A stretch of 64,000 bases of DNA from the NCBI RefSeq assembly GCF_001444405.1, contig NZ_CP013187.1, positions 3,286,001 through 3,350,000 on the forward strand, read 5' to 3'. This DNA comes from Pseudoalteromonas phenolica (GTDB lineage Bacteria; Pseudomonadota; Gammaproteobacteria; Enterobacterales; Alteromonadaceae). The number at the start of each line of letters is the position of its first letter. Position 1 is the stretch's first letter. Below the pieces are notes generated by a model, which worked only from the letters and a program-made list of their open reading frames with translations, did not search any database and was not told the origin of the DNA. A program made the position numbers and the translations under genes. Below are positions 21,771 through 29,582 of this stretch, in pieces.

Positions 21771-21932
21771 ATACCAATCGGTGTAATTAAGTAGCCTATT
21801 TTGAGGTGGATAAAACTTTGCGATAGCAAGGCAAAAATTTTGCTGTTTAGTTATTCTAAATGATAAATTTTTAACACAGCTAGCGTGAGTTTTAGCTTCT
21901 CAAATTGGTTAAGTATTATGACTGATTGGTAT
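21771..21932. repeat. 162-bp MITE-like repeat, copy 1
   Basis: Bounded by perfect 9-bp terminal inverted repeats ATACCAATC and GATTGGTAT. It is about 70-80% identical by eye to the reverse complement of 25664-25825, which has exactly the same length. Shared internal blocks include GATAGCAAGGCAAAAATTTT and TAAATTTTTAAC. No open frame. It lies between the GH109-like gene and the kinase terminator. Confidence 0.85.
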
Positions 21933-22002
21933 TTACCCTAACCAATAAGTCAAGCGCTGTCATTCAGTTGCGACCAATATATGTTCCTATTTTGTTCTGG
22001 CA

Positions 22003-22028
22003 CAAAAAAAAGCGCCTATGGCGCTTTT
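22003..22028 (-). terminator. terminator of the sugar kinase operon
   Basis: Arms AAAAGCGCC and GGCGCTTTT with a 3-nt loop and eight T on the minus strand, nine bases after the kinase stop. Confidence 0.92.
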
Positions 22029-22036
22029 TATATGTT

Positions 22037-23167
22037 TTAGCTATGTATTAACTTTTCAAGCAGCGCTTCTTTCGCGACTACATCTTGATATAACTTGAAT
22101 TGATTTCTTGCTCTATGAAGGTTGTGCTCACTGTACTTGGTGGAAAAGTAATTATCACCATCCAAGTAATCAGTTAAGAAGCGTAGGCCAATCATAAATG
22201 GCATCACTTTGGCACCAAGTAAAAAACTTTGCTTTTCTTCTGGTGTGAGCTCATTTTCTAAAGGCGCAACATAGCCTTTAACTAAGGCTGCAAAAATCTC
22301 TTCTCGTACTCGCACATTATCTAGGTTTGTAGAATCTTCTTCTTCAGGAGAACAAAAAGTACGCACCATATCACCAAAATCAAACAGCCAATAACCAGGC
22401 ATACATGTATCTAGATCAATCACTGAACGTGCGCCATCGGTTTCTTTACAGAACAGCATGTTATTAATTTTAGTGTCATTGTGACACGGCCTAAGTGGAA
22501 TGGTTCCGTAGATCGATTCTAACTCATCTGCAAGACCAAATTGCGCTTGGCAAAACGCAATTTCCTCTTGGCATTTTTCAGCTCGATTTTGGCTATCAGC
22601 TTCAAGCTTGTCATTAAACGCTGCAATACGCATAGCCAAATTATGAAAATCAGGAATAACATGGTGCAATACTTGGGCATCAAAGTCTGACAATGCTTGT
22701 GCAAATTGTCCAAATGCATTCGCTGCAGTTTGCGCCTTTTCAGAACAGCTCACCACATCTTCACTGTAGCTTTTACCTATAAACTCTAATGCACGCCAGA
22801 CATCACCATCTACCTTCACTAAATAATCATCTGAAGTCGTAGGTAAATGTTTTATAATCTCTAATGCATAGTCGTTTTCAGCAGCTTTTTCTGTAAGGTG
22901 CTGTTCTATTGCTCTGGCATTTTCGACTAGATGCTCGGGGTTTGGAAAAACTTCAGTGTTCAGCTTTTGTACAACAACAGCGCGCTGCGGGTCTTTTAAC
23001 AACATTGTGGTGTTGATGTGACCACTGCCTATTGGCTTTATTGTGGCATTTTCGTGGTCTAAGCCAAATTCTTGCGACAAATGCTCAGCTATCGCAGTAT
23101 TAGTCATAGTCACCTCAGATACTGGTGTTATTGGCGTGGTAATCTGCTCATCCTTGACGATGTTCAT
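22037..23167 (-). CDS. NahK-like sugar 1-kinase (phosphotransferase family)
   Basis: 376 residues. The N-terminal nucleotide loop is IGSGHINTTMLL. The catalytic loop RPCHNDTKINNMLF and metal segment VIDLDTCMPGYWLFDFGDM resemble N-acetylhexosamine 1-kinases (NahK) rather than aminoglycoside kinases. It would convert GalNAc or GlcNAc to the 1-phosphate. It overlaps the nucleotidyltransferase gene by 20 bp, a direct pathway link. Two starts have ribosome sites: ATG 23167 (AGGA) and ATG 23107 (GAGGTGA, 356 residues). Substrate is an inference. Confidence 0.85.
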   Translation of the reverse strand: MNIVKDEQITTPITPVSEVTMTNTAIAEHLSQEFGLDHENATIKPIGSGHINTTMLLKDPQRAVVVQKLNTEVFPNPEHLVENARAIEQHLTEKAAENDYALEIIKHLPTTSDDYLVKVDGDVWRALEFIGKSYSEDVVSCSEKAQTAANAFGQFAQALSDFDAQVLHHVIPDFHNLAMRIAAFNDKLEADSQNRAEKCQEEIAFCQAQFGLADELESIYGTIPLRPCHNDTKINNMLFCKETDGARSVIDLDTCMPGYWLFDFGDMVRTFCSPEEEDSTNLDNVRVREEIFAALVKGYVAPLENELTPEEKQSFLLGAKVMPFMIGLRFLTDYLDGDNYFSTKYSEHNLHRARNQFKLYQDVVAKEALLEKLIHS

Positions 23168-24035
23168 AAATCTTTCCTGCTACGCTTGTTAATTCTTCTT
23201 TATATGTCACACCAAACCAATAATCAATGGCTGAGTAAACACTTACCGATGCAAGTTTACTTTCTATACAGGATTGGATGCAATTAGGTAAATAATACTC
23301 CTTTTTGACATCGCTGTCATAAGCTTCTAGAAACTTTCTAAAATCAGATTCTAGTTTAGCCATCAAGATGGGTGTAATCCCCCAAAAAGTCATAGAAGCT
23401 AAGCAATGGCTGTCTAGTGTTTGTAATTTTCCCTCAATTTCCCCCACCAAGCCATGTTCAGTTTGATGAATATTTAAGGTTTCAGTCACGCACCTAAGCG
23501 ATTGCTGCTCGACTTCACAAATACCCCGGTTTACTCCCCCTTGTTCAGAGAGGGTTTTCTCAATTGGGAAGGCAACCATGGCCATACTACTAGCATCTTG
23601 CGATTGACTAAAGTGTTCTACCATTTGTTTGTATGCATTAGGTCCATAGTAGTCGTCAGCAGTAATAACAACAGCAGGGCCAGTCACATAAGGCTTTGCA
23701 CATAATAATGCGTGCCCTGTGCCCCAAGGCTTAGTACGGTGATCGGCTAAATGCTTAAACTCAGAAGGCAGCATATCAATACTTTGTTCAACCAAATTGA
23801 TATGCATCGTCTTTGGGAGACGTGGCAAGATTGTTTGCTCTAATTCTGCACGAACGGCTTTATTAATGATTAACACCGCTTGCTTAATGCCCGCATTGAA
23901 AGCATCTTCAATGCTCAGTTCCATAATGGTGCGCTCAAGTTTGGGAAGAGGAGTAATTTGTTTATTACCACCAAAGCGACTGCCAAGCCCACCAGCCAAT
24001 ACAACAAGTGTTAAATTATTTTGCTCTGTTGCCAT
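23148..24035 (-). CDS. sugar-1-phosphate nucleotidyltransferase
   Basis: 295 residues. The NTP-binding signature is LVVLAGGLGSRFGGNKQ, with the activated Asp region VVITADDYYG at about residue 105. GTGHALLCAKP follows the pattern of UDP-sugar pyrophosphorylases. It is a soluble enzyme, first gene of a two-gene operon with the kinase. The likely path is HexNAc to HexNAc-1-P (kinase) to UDP-HexNAc (this enzyme). The exact nucleotide and sugar are not provable from sequence alone. Confidence 0.85.
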   Translation of the reverse strand: MATEQNNLTLVVLAGGLGSRFGGNKQITPLPKLERTIMELSIEDAFNAGIKQAVLIINKAVRAELEQTILPRLPKTMHINLVEQSIDMLPSEFKHLADHRTKPWGTGHALLCAKPYVTGPAVVITADDYYGPNAYKQMVEHFSQSQDASSMAMVAFPIEKTLSEQGGVNRGICEVEQQSLRCVTETLNIHQTEHGLVGEIEGKLQTLDSHCLASMTFWGITPILMAKLESDFRKFLEAYDSDVKKEYYLPNCIQSCIESKLASVSVYSAIDYWFGVTYKEELTSVAGKIYEHRQG

Positions 24036-24130
24036 TTAAAATTGTTGACCAAAAATTAACAAGCGCAAGAGTGTAACAGCTTTAGATTAGATAATCAGCG
24101 AAAAATTGTATACACATTAGTGGTACGAAT

Positions 24131-24152
24131 TGAGAATGCCAACACATTCTCA
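24131..24152 (-). terminator. weak hairpin after aldehyde dehydrogenase
   Basis: TGAGAATG and CATTCTCA form an 8-bp stem with a 6-nt loop 17 bases after the gabD-like stop. No clear T run follows on the minus strand, so termination is uncertain. Confidence 0.4.
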
Positions 24153-24168
24153 CCAGAATTATTTTGCT

Positions 24169-25599
24169 TCAATAACTTTGGCAGAGATATTTAACTTCTT
24201 GGTATTCCTCTAAACCTTGCCTTGCTCCTTCTCGCCCAAGACCTGATGCTTTCATCCCGCCAAATGGCGCAACTGGGTTTGAAATGAGCGCTTCATTAAT
24301 ACCCACCATACCATACTCAAGACTGTTCGCTACACGCTGAACTTGTGCCATATCTTGCGAATAAAAATACGCAGCTAAACCTTCATCAACCGAATTAGCG
24401 ATAGTGAGTGCCTGAGCTTCATTTTCGAAAGTCTGAATGGCGACCACAGGCGCGAATATTTCGCTTCTACTTATCTCCATACTTTGGTTTACCTCAGTCA
24501 GAATAATAGGCGCCATAAACTGCCCCGCTTTCTCGTCACCTTGGTAGGCAATTTTGGTGCCTTGCGCAACAGCATCTTCAACTAAGCTTTGTGCTTTTAG
24601 TTTCGCTTCGGTGTTAATTAATGGGCCTAAATCGGCACCTTCAGTAAAACCATCAGCCACTTTTAACCGAGCAGTTTGCAGCTTTAATTCTGCTAAAAAC
24701 TCATCTAAACACGTGTTTTGTACTAAGACTCGATTGGCTGCCACGCAGGTTTGACCCGCATTTCTAAATTTCGCTACCAACAGCCCTTGTACCGCTTTTT
24801 TAATGTCAGCACTTTCAAATACCATAAAAGGTGCATTACCACCGAGCTCAAGAGAAGCTCGCTTAATTGACTGGGCGCTTTGTGATAACAAAATTTGTCC
24901 GACTCGTGTTGAACCGGTAAACGTAATTTTTCTAACTTGTTTGTGTTCACAAAAAAACGCGCCAACCTGTGCAGCATCTTCTGTGACTAAAGTTTGAAAT
25001 GCGCCCGTTTCCATACCCGCTTGCAATGCAAGCTGGCACAGCGCCAATGCACTTAATGGTGTATATTCAGATGGCTTGAGGATAAAACTACAACCCGCTG
25101 CATAGGCTGGGGCTACTTTACGGCTGATCATGGCAAGAGGGAAATTCCACGGCGTGACCCCAAACACCACGCCTACTCCCTGCTTAATGACAGTCAGCTG
25201 TTGAGTTGGACTATTAGCCGGAATAACTTCGCCATAACTTCGTAGCGCTTCATCTGCAAACCATTTTACAAAACCCGCTGCATAATCAACTTCGGCCAAA
25301 GATTCTTTTAAGACCTTACCTTGTTCAAGGGTAACCAGCTCTGCTAATGCCTGCTTGTGCTCTAAAATCAAACTATGCCATTTTAATAACACATCGCTGC
25401 GCTGTTTAGCTGTAGTCGATTTTAGCGCTTCAAAACATGTAATGGCAGCATCTAATGCCTGCTGACAGCCTGCCATATCAACCGATGAAAGTGTTTCAAT
25501 CAACTGCTCGTTTGCTGGGTTATTTACAGTGAAAGAATCGCTACCTTGATACGACTTGCCATTAATAAGTGAGCTATTTAACGCCTTACTCCAATACAT
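24169..25599 (-). CDS. gabD: NAD(P)-dependent succinate-semialdehyde dehydrogenase-like ALDH
   Basis: 476 residues, typical ALDH length. The catalytic Glu is in LELGGNAPFMVF and the catalytic Cys in FRNAGQTCVAANR. Cofactor region GVTPWNFPLAM and FTGSTRVGQ are present, and the C-terminal APFGGMKASGLGREGARQG is characteristic of the GabD (SSADH) group. It would oxidise succinic semialdehyde to succinate. AAGGAG sits well before ATG 25597-25599. No gabT or transporter is adjacent, so related semialdehydes are possible substrates. Confidence 0.88.
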   Translation of the reverse strand: MYWSKALNSSLINGKSYQGSDSFTVNNPANEQLIETLSSVDMAGCQQALDAAITCFEALKSTTAKQRSDVLLKWHSLILEHKQALAELVTLEQGKVLKESLAEVDYAAGFVKWFADEALRSYGEVIPANSPTQQLTVIKQGVGVVFGVTPWNFPLAMISRKVAPAYAAGCSFILKPSEYTPLSALALCQLALQAGMETGAFQTLVTEDAAQVGAFFCEHKQVRKITFTGSTRVGQILLSQSAQSIKRASLELGGNAPFMVFESADIKKAVQGLLVAKFRNAGQTCVAANRVLVQNTCLDEFLAELKLQTARLKVADGFTEGADLGPLINTEAKLKAQSLVEDAVAQGTKIAYQGDEKAGQFMAPIILTEVNQSMEISRSEIFAPVVAIQTFENEAQALTIANSVDEGLAAYFYSQDMAQVQRVANSLEYGMVGINEALISNPVAPFGGMKASGLGREGARQGLEEYQEVKYLCQSY

Positions 25600-25617
25600 G
25601 TTTTGTCTCCTTAAACA

Positions 25618-25646
25618 AAAAACCCGTAGTAAAGACTACGGGTTTT
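25618..25646. terminator. terminator at the end of the isc operon
   Basis: A strong stem (AAAACCCGTAGT / ACTACGGGTTTT, 4-nt loop). On the minus strand TTTTTTG follows. It lies beyond repeat copy 2, so the fdx transcript would run through the repeat before ending here, just ahead of the aldehyde dehydrogenase. Confidence 0.88.
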
Positions 25647-25663
25647 CATAATCAAAATCTATT

Positions 25664-25825
25664 ATACCAATCCTCAATAATACTCAATCATTTTGAGGGA
25701 CTAAAAATGACGCTAGCTTCGTTAAAAATTTATTATTTAGAACAAATAAATAGCAAAATTTTTGCCTTGCTATCGAACAGTTTTACTTGCCTCAAAATAG
25801 ATCGCTTAATTAGGAGGATTGGTAT
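25664..25825. repeat. 162-bp MITE-like repeat, copy 2 (inverted relative to copy 1)
   Basis: Same perfect 9-bp ends ATACCAATC and GATTGGTAT and the same 162-bp length as 21771-21932, in the opposite orientation. Its last base is the first plus-strand base of the fdx stop codon (TTA at 25825-25827), so it abuts the coding end exactly. No open frame of its own. Confidence 0.85.
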
Positions 25826-26163
25826 TAGTGATCTTCATTCACAATGTTCAGGTTGTATTTTGGAATTTCTACAACCAAGTCTTCATCGTTGATGATTGCC
25901 TGACAACCTAGACGTGATTCAGGCTCTAAACCCCATGCTTTGTCTAGCATATCATCTTCTAGCTCGTCACTCTCTTCTAGTGAGTCAAAACCTTCACGGA
26001 TCACCACGTGACAGGTTGTACATGCACATGACTTTTCACAAGCATGAGGAATTGAAATACCATTTTTTAAAGCAACATCCAGTACAGTTTGACCTGTCTT
26101 TGCTTCAATTGCCGCGCCTTCTGGGCAAAGCTCTTCATGGGGTAAGAAAATAATCTGTGGCAT
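25825..26163 (-). CDS. fdx: ISC-type [2Fe-2S] ferredoxin
   Basis: 112 residues. It is the adrenodoxin-like ferredoxin that supplies electrons to Fe-S cluster assembly. Cluster ligands lie in CEKSCACTTCHV and the later LGCQAI. The N terminus MPQIIFLPHEELCPEGA is typical of Fdx of the isc operon. It follows hscA by three bases. The isc operon normally ends with iscX after fdx; here a repeat follows instead and no iscX is visible. Confidence 0.96.
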   Translation of the reverse strand: MPQIIFLPHEELCPEGAAIEAKTGQTVLDVALKNGISIPHACEKSCACTTCHVVIREGFDSLEESDELEDDMLDKAWGLEPESRLGCQAIINDEDLVVEIPKYNLNIVNEDH

Positions 26164-26166
26164 TAC

Positions 26167-28029
26167 TTATACCTCGTCTACAGACTGCCCAGTAAGGGCT
26201 TGTTTAATTGACATATCCATACGGCGCGAAGCAAATTCACTACTTGCCGTATCTACAGCTTCAATGGCCGTTTTAATCTCATCTGGTGAAGTCGCAGTTT
26301 CACGTAAATCAGCCAGCTTTTGCATTTCACTGCGAAGGGCTGCTAACTCGTCATCATTTAATAGCTGGCTATCAGTTGATAAAGAAGCTTCTAACGCCTC
26401 TAATACTCGCAGCGCTTCAACTTGTTGCTCTTTCAACATACGTGCTTGCATATCTTCTTTGGCATTGCTCATTGAATCTTTAAGCATTTGCGCAACTTGA
26501 TCGTCAGACAAACCAAATGACGGCTTAACTTGGATCTCAGCTTGCACGCCCGTTGATTTCTCCATCGCTGAAACGCTCAACAGACCGTCTGCATCCACTT
26601 TAAAGGTGACGCGAATATGCGCTGCACCAGCTGCCATTGCTGGAATACCTTTTAAGCTAAATTTAGCCAGTGAACGACAGTCATCTACCAGTTCACGTTC
26701 GCCTTGCAATACATGCAATGACATGGCCGTTTGACCATCTTTGAACGTGGTAAACTCTTGCGCACGTGCTACTGGAATCGTGGTGTTGCGCGGAATGATT
26801 TTCTCAACCAGTCCGCCCATGGTTTCTAGACCTAGAGACAGTGGTAATACATCTAACAGTAACATGTCTGAATCTGGCTTGTTACCGACTAGAATATCTG
26901 CCTGGATCGCAGCACCGATTGCAACCACGCGATCTGGGTCGATAGAAGTCAGTGGCTTTTTATCAAAGAACACTTCAACTTGCTCACGGATAACTGGCAT
27001 ACGGGTTGAACCACCCACCATAACAACTTGCAAGATTTCTTCATGCGATACATCAGCATCTTTTACCGCACGGCGACAAGCACGTAATGTCTTTTTCACT
27101 AACGGCATCACCATTTCGGCAAACTGAGCGCGTGTTACTGTCACTGTGTGAGATGTATCACGTAGCTCTAAACCAACATTAAAGGTTTCATAGCTAGATA
27201 GCGCTTCTTTACAAGCTTTGGCTTTATTGATGAATAAACGCAGCTCTGAATTATTTAAATCATTAATTTGCGTTTGTTCTTTAAAATGTGCGACAAGTGC
27301 AGAGTCAAAGTCATCACCACCTAAGCTTGAGTCACCGCCCGTTGCTAAAACTTCAAATACACCTTGGTTTAAACGTAAGATAGAGATATCAAATGTACCG
27401 CCACCTAAATCGTAAACGGCGATCACGCCTTCTTGTCCTGAATCTAAACCATAAGCAACGGCAGCAGCTGTTGGTTCGTTCAATAAACGTAGAACATTTA
27501 GACCGGCAAGTTCTGCAGCATCTTTGGTGCTTTGACGCTGTGCATCATCAAAGTATGCTGGTACTGTGATCACTGCCCCTTTAATGTCTTCACCTGCAAA
27601 GCTGGCTATTGCACGATCTTTAAGTGACTTTAAAATCTCTGCTGATGCCTGTACTGGGTTAATTGCACCCACTACAGTATTAATGGCTAAGCTGCCATTA
27701 TTTTCAACGAACTCATAAGGCAGTTGCCCATAACTTTGTTCAATCTCAGCTTGAGACTTGCCTAAGAAGCGCTTTACTGAAATTAACGTGTTAGTCGGGT
27801 CTTCTGCTGATGCCGCAGCGGCAACTTGACCCACGGTGATCTTATCAGCTTCGTAGCGAACCACTGATGGCAACATCGCTGAGCCATCAAAATCGGTTAG
27901 GGTTTTGGCTTCGCCACTTTGTACCGTCGCAACCAATGAGTTTGTGGTACCAAGGTCAATGCCAATAGCTAGCTTATGTTCATGAGGTGCCGCGCTCTGC
28001 CCCGGCTCAGCAATTTGCAATAGTGCCAT
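26167..28029 (-). CDS. hscA: Fe-S assembly chaperone HscA (Hsp70 family)
   Basis: 620 residues, as in E. coli (616). The ATPase domain begins LAIGIDLGTTNSLVATV, with IAVYDLGGGTFDISIL and VVMVGGSTRMPVIREQV. The C-terminal substrate domain binds the LPPVK motif of IscU (visible in the IscU here). It hydrolyses ATP with HscB to release clusters from IscU. In this genome 167 bp, including a dyad-rich insert, separates it from hscB. Confidence 0.97.
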   Translation of the reverse strand: MALLQIAEPGQSAAPHEHKLAIGIDLGTTNSLVATVQSGEAKTLTDFDGSAMLPSVVRYEADKITVGQVAAAASAEDPTNTLISVKRFLGKSQAEIEQSYGQLPYEFVENNGSLAINTVVGAINPVQASAEILKSLKDRAIASFAGEDIKGAVITVPAYFDDAQRQSTKDAAELAGLNVLRLLNEPTAAAVAYGLDSGQEGVIAVYDLGGGTFDISILRLNQGVFEVLATGGDSSLGGDDFDSALVAHFKEQTQINDLNNSELRLFINKAKACKEALSSYETFNVGLELRDTSHTVTVTRAQFAEMVMPLVKKTLRACRRAVKDADVSHEEILQVVMVGGSTRMPVIREQVEVFFDKKPLTSIDPDRVVAIGAAIQADILVGNKPDSDMLLLDVLPLSLGLETMGGLVEKIIPRNTTIPVARAQEFTTFKDGQTAMSLHVLQGERELVDDCRSLAKFSLKGIPAMAAGAAHIRVTFKVDADGLLSVSAMEKSTGVQAEIQVKPSFGLSDDQVAQMLKDSMSNAKEDMQARMLKEQQVEALRVLEALEASLSTDSQLLNDDELAALRSEMQKLADLRETATSPDEIKTAIEAVDTASSEFASRRMDMSIKQALTGQSVDEV

Positions 28030-28032
28030 AGT

Positions 28033-28196
28033 GCTCTACGTTTTTAGGTTCGTGTCTATACTCTTCTTACTTAAAGCTGCAGCGGTGTTGACGGCACTCG
28101 CTCCACCCTATCGCATAGAAAATCTATGCTCATGGGATTTCACTCGATTGCGCCTACTTGCAACGACAAATAGTTTGAGTATTAAACCAATTTGGT
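28033..28196. repeat. dyad-rich insert between hscB and hscA
   Basis: The 167-bp gap inside the isc operon has no gene. It holds a perfect hairpin GCATAGA-AAA-TCTATGC (28113-28129) and ends in a near-palindrome TAAACCAATTTGGTTTA (28183-28199) that includes the hscB stop. Overall it resembles the intergenic repeats of marine gammaproteobacteria, but I see no second full copy in this window. Confidence 0.5.
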
Positions 28197-28721
28197 TTAG
28201 TCGAATAAACTGTCTTCTATGCGCGCTAATTCATCACGCAATTTGTATACAAATTTTAGCTTTCGAATATTATCAGCTGCAGCGTCTAACTGTGCATCGT
28301 CATCACTGCTTAATTGCGATGCGAGTTGTGCTGAATATTGTGTATCAAGTAGCTTAATTTCTTGTTCAAAATCTTCAATAGCCGCTTCAGGATCATTACT
28401 CTGCGGAAGATCTTCTAGCGCTTCTCGCAGTTCCATTTGCTGCATTAAGAACATCGGGTCTTGTAAAGTCTGCTGTTCGGCGCGAATGTCTTTGCCTTTT
28501 TCACTCAACATATACTCAGCACGTTTCACTGGGTGTTTTAACACCGCTAATGCATCGTTGATCTCTGCGGCTTTTTGAACAGCCAGCAGTTTTTCGCGTT
28601 CACTTTTTCCGGCATATCGGTCTGGGTGAACAATGCGTTGTAATTCTAAATAGCGGGTATTAATGGCATTTAGATCAACATCATATGAAACGGGAATATC
28701 AAACAATTCAAAGTAATGCAT
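28197..28721 (-). CDS. hscB: Fe-S assembly co-chaperone HscB
   Basis: 174 residues, J-domain protein. The HPD motif (H32-P33-D34, in QRIVHPDRYAG) triggers HscA ATPase. The C-terminal helical region (LLDTQYSAQLASQL...) binds IscU. Normal length (E. coli 171). It lies 99 bp downstream of iscA, a gap that holds a hairpin. Confidence 0.95.
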   Translation of the reverse strand: MHYFELFDIPVSYDVDLNAINTRYLELQRIVHPDRYAGKSEREKLLAVQKAAEINDALAVLKHPVKRAEYMLSEKGKDIRAEQQTLQDPMFLMQQMELREALEDLPQSNDPEAAIEDFEQEIKLLDTQYSAQLASQLSSDDDAQLDAAADNIRKLKFVYKLRDELARIEDSLFD

Positions 28722-28773
28722 TAGGTTAACTCATTCTAAAGCGCTAAAATTATTATGCTAAATGATATTATAC

Positions 28774-28803
28774 AACAAAGCCCTACCAAGGCAGGGCTTT
28801 GTT
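28774..28803 (-). terminator. hairpin between iscA and hscB
   Basis: Arms AACAAAGCCCT and AGGGCTTTGTT with an 8-nt loop. The minus strand continues TTGTATAATATC, so the T run is imperfect and a TATAAT-like sequence follows. It may partially terminate the iscRSUA transcript and stagger hscBA-fdx levels. Confidence 0.55.
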
Positions 28804-28820
28804 AACAACAGCAAGGTCAG

Positions 28821-29144
28821 TTACACTGTAAAACTTTCGCCGCAGCCACATTCGTCTTTTTGATTCGGGTTGGTAAACTTAAACCCTTCGTTTAGACCTT
28901 CTTTCGTGTAATCAAGCTCTGTACCGTCAAGGTAAACCATGCTTTTCGCATCAATGATGACTTTAACACCATTATGCTCATACACTTCATCACCTTCGTC
29001 TAACTCGTCTACGAACTCTAATACGTAAGCTAAGCCCGAACAGCCTGTCGTTTTAATACCTAAACGAAGACCGATGCCTTTGCCACGATTAGCTAAGAAT
29101 GTCTGAACGCGATTAGCTGCCGCGTCAGTTAATGTTACTGCCAT
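28821..29144 (-). CDS. iscA: Fe-S assembly A-type carrier IscA
   Basis: 107 residues. Three conserved Cys bind iron or a cluster: the one in IKTTGCSGLAYVLEF and the two in DECGCGESFTV at the C terminus. Standard length and position after iscU (11-bp gap). Confidence 0.96.
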   Translation of the reverse strand: MAVTLTDAAANRVQTFLANRGKGIGLRLGIKTTGCSGLAYVLEFVDELDEGDEVYEHNGVKVIIDAKSMVYLDGTELDYTKEGLNEGFKFTNPNQKDECGCGESFTV

Positions 29145-29155
29145 GCCGCTCTCTC

Positions 29156-29539
29156 TTATTTAGCTTGTTTGCTTTTGTAATCTGCAATTGCAGCTTGAAT
29201 CGCATCTTCAGCTAGAATTGAGCAGTGAATTTTTACCGGTGGTAATTCTAGCTCAGCAGAAATATCTGTGTTTTTGATTTCAGAAGCTTCGTCTAGTGTT
29301 TTGCCTTTCACCCACTCAGTTACCAGTGAAGATGATGCAATCGCACTACCACAACCATAAGTTTTGAACTTAGCATCTTCAATAACGCCTTCTTCAGACA
29401 CTTTGATCTGCAGCTTCATCACGTCACCACATGCAGGTGCACCCACCATGCCTGTTGCAACGCTTGGATCGTTTTTATCTAGAGCACCTACGTTTCTTGG
29501 GTTCTCTACGTGATCAATTACTTTATCACTGTACGCCAT
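29156..29539 (-). CDS. iscU: Fe-S scaffold protein IscU
   Basis: 127 residues from the ATG at 29537-29539, preceded by GAGGAAAG; the longer open frame adds 21 residues not found in the family. Cluster ligands C37 (GAPACGDVMK), C63 (TYGCGSAIA) and C106 (KIHCSILAEDAI) are present, and LPPVK at about 99-103 is the HscA recognition site. 43 bp separate it from iscS. Confidence 0.97.
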   Translation of the reverse strand: MAYSDKVIDHVENPRNVGALDKNDPSVATGMVGAPACGDVMKLQIKVSEEGVIEDAKFKTYGCGSAIASSSLVTEWVKGKTLDEASEIKNTDISAELELPPVKIHCSILAEDAIQAAIADYKSKQAK

Positions 29540-29582
29540 AATTCTTTCCTCGCTACCCGCTATAAACTTGCTACACGTTAAA

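Noticed and set aside
25569..25892. 107-codon plus-strand frame across the gabD start, repeat copy 2 and the fdx end
   Set aside because: It spans a terminator and a repeat and is antisense to two real genes.
26741..27127. 128-codon plus-strand frame inside hscA
   Set aside because: Antisense shadow of a highly conserved gene, rich in Ser/Cys/Thr as expected for such shadows.
28031..28357. 108-codon plus-strand frame through the hscB-hscA insert
   Set aside because: Its second half is antisense to hscB and its first half is the dyad-rich repeat; no ribosome site.
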